14,106 nucleotides of DNA. Origin: Methanothrix harundinacea (GTDB lineage Archaea > Halobacteriota > Methanosarcinia > Methanotrichales > Methanotrichaceae). Under the pieces are notes generated by a model. That model ran no database searches. It saw only the letters and a list, made by a program, of their open reading frames with translations, and was not told where the DNA came from. This document shows positions 13,419-14,106 of the stretch, piece by piece. The stretch covers positions 1-14,106 of the forward strand of contig DAQG01000026.1 in assembly GCA_002502785.1 (NCBI GenBank). Direction: 5' to 3'. Each line of letters opens with the position of its first letter. Position 1 is the first letter of the stretch. A program made the position numbers and the translations under genes.

Positions 13419-13429
13419 CATACTGTATG
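13419..13429. promoter_or_regulatory. 11-base palindrome between TATA box and start site
   Basis: CATAC-T-GTATG is a perfect dyad lying between the S-layer TATA box and the predicted start site, where a bound repressor would block polymerase. The reversed core ATACAGT also occurs at 13321-13327. Confidence 0.4.
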
Positions 13430-13436
13430 CTGCATG

Positions 13437-13469
13437 AACCTAACCCCAATAGGGGAAAAGTAGGAGGTT
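13437..13469 (+). promoter_or_regulatory. Leader hairpin overlapping the S-layer Shine-Dalgarno sequence
   Basis: AACCT (13437-13441) can pair with AGGTT (13465-13469), enclosing a CCCC-AATA-GGGG tetraloop hairpin (13444-13455). The outer pairing uses part of the strong Shine-Dalgarno sequence AGGAGGT (13462-13468), 10 bases before the ATG. It could stabilise the mRNA 5' end or limit ribosome access. Confidence 0.5.
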
Positions 13470-13478
13470 AACGAAATT

Positions 13479-14106
13479 ATGAAGAAAGTGACCGCGATTA
13501 CGCTTACCGCATTTGTATTGCTACTCGCGTCAGCGATGGCAGTAAGCGCAGTCGATAAGGTGGAAATCCGGGGTCCAGTGGCTACGGTCGAAAACGCGGC
13601 CTACACCTGGGACGCACAGCAGTTCTCCGGTTTCTACTACGACATCGACGACAACATCGGAACTGAGACGATCACCCTGACCGTCGCTGATGGCGCTCTC
13701 GCCGAGCCCAACGGTGTTGTGTACGAGACCACCGCTCAGACGACTGACTTTGAGTTTGAGGAGTGGGGCAAGTACTGGACCATCGGCTTCCTTGCTGAGG
13801 AGTTCTTCGCCGCTTACGAAGAGGACACTCCCGCGACCGCATATCTGGCCGACGACTCCACTGACACCAACCTGATGGTCGACGAGCAGCTCTCCAAGGT
13901 CCTGACCGACGATGATGAAGAGAGGACCTTCACCTCCGGCACGCCTCTGAAGCTCGCCGAGGACTATGAGCTCGCCATCCAGGCTATCGATCTCGACGGC
14001 AACAAGGTATACGTCCAGCTCATGAAGGACGGCCAGGTCGTTGACTCTTCTGTTGTTGAGCCCTCCAAGGACAACGCAGATGTCCAGGACAAGACCTACA
14101 CCTACA
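13479..14106 (+). CDS. Methanosarcinales S-layer protein, N-terminal part (runs off the window)
   Basis: The first 209 residues are present and the frame is open to the window edge. A signal peptide MKKVTAITLTAFVLLLASAM-AVSA ends with a likely cleavage site after residue 24. The mature start VDKVEIRGPVATVENAAYTW and the following FSGFYYDIDDNIGTETITLT, acidic beta-rich sequence and KLAEDYELAIQAIDLDGNKV fit the N-terminal tile domain of Methanosarcinales S-layer proteins (DUF1608/S-layer family). Family members carry two such domains, a linker and a C-terminal membrane anchor, which would lie beyond base 14106. The protein forms the outer lattice or sheath of the cell. Codon use is strongly biased (GAC, GAG, AAG, CTG, ATC), as expected for a very highly expressed gene. 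Start ATG 13479 follows AGGAGGT by 10 bases. Confidence 0.92.
   Translation, partial: MKKVTAITLTAFVLLLASAMAVSAVDKVEIRGPVATVENAAYTWDAQQFSGFYYDIDDNIGTETITLTVADGALAEPNGVVYETTAQTTDFEFEEWGKYWTIGFLAEEFFAAYEEDTPATAYLADDSTDTNLMVDEQLSKVLTDDDEERTFTSGTPLKLAEDYELAIQAIDLDGNKVYVQLMKDGQVVDSSVVEPSKDNADVQDKTYTY

Larger units (their letters stand above)
12817..13478. other. 662-base gene-free region with AT-rich tract and hairpins
   Basis: No open frame here has recognisable homology or normal amino-acid composition. From about 12915 to 13135 the sequence is markedly A/T-rich against GC-rich neighbours, and the plus strand is T-rich. Visible elements are dyads at 12989-13015, 13148-13168, 13177-13191, 13233-13248 and 13351-13393, a tandem 10-base repeat at 13040-13059, and the S-layer promoter at the right end. 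No known riboswitch, box C/D RNA or origin element was recognised. Confidence 0.6.

Overview
The window looks like chromosomal DNA of a methanogenic archaeon of the order Methanosarcinales, most likely a GC-rich Methanothrix (Methanosaeta) species. The evidence is: an NrpR nitrogen regulator of the one-domain NrpRI form, an archaeal/eukaryotic-type ribosomal protein S6e, a class I (archaeal) CCA-adding enzyme next to a ThpR RNA 2',3'-cyclic phosphodiesterase, a geranylgeranyl-reductase-family flavoprotein, archaeal TATA-box promoters, tRNA genes without encoded CCA, and the start of a Methanosarcinales-type S-layer protein. The genus is an inference from gene content and base composition; no search was run.

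Layout. Bases 1-288 hold tRNA-Glu(TTC) and tRNA-Gln(TTG), both on the minus strand, each with its own apparent promoter. Bases 339-2618 hold nrpR and, overlapping or close behind it, a membrane-anchored PEGA-domain protein. An S6e gene with its own TATA box follows (2710-3099). After a 305-base gap with a strong hairpin comes a two-repeat MgtE/SLC41-type cation transporter (3405-4709). Facing it on the minus strand is a two-gene unit, a sodium:solute symporter with a long C-terminal tail (7939-6020) followed 18 bases later by a GGR-family flavoprotein (6001-4832). Divergent from the symporter is a tight plus-strand operon: ilvD (8150-9796), thpR (9805-10401) and cca (10403-11779), with 8- and 1-base gaps. 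A class II HDAC/AcuC-like deacetylase (12816-11794) converges on cca. A 662-base gene-free region with a T-rich tract and several hairpins separates it from the S-layer gene, which runs off the right edge.

How the genes fit together. The left end is themed on nitrogen: Glu and Gln tRNAs beside the 2-oxoglutarate-responsive repressor, with tRNA-Gln and nrpR diverging from one TATA element. The centre is ion and solute transport plus lipid or quinone reduction. The ilvD-thpR-cca operon joins branched-chain amino-acid synthesis to tRNA 3'-end processing. The right end carries a protein deacetylase and the cell-surface layer gene.

No CRISPR array, insertion sequence, integrase, toxin-antitoxin pair or defence gene is visible. 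The most unusual signals are not new gene families: a strongly over-represented hexamer palindrome TCGCGA clustered in 4.79-7.97 kb, an 18-bp triplicated repeat coding the N-terminus of ThpR, paired dyads around the ilvD promoter, a hairpin that would cover the S-layer Shine-Dalgarno sequence, and a structured AT-rich gene-free region that may hold a small RNA.
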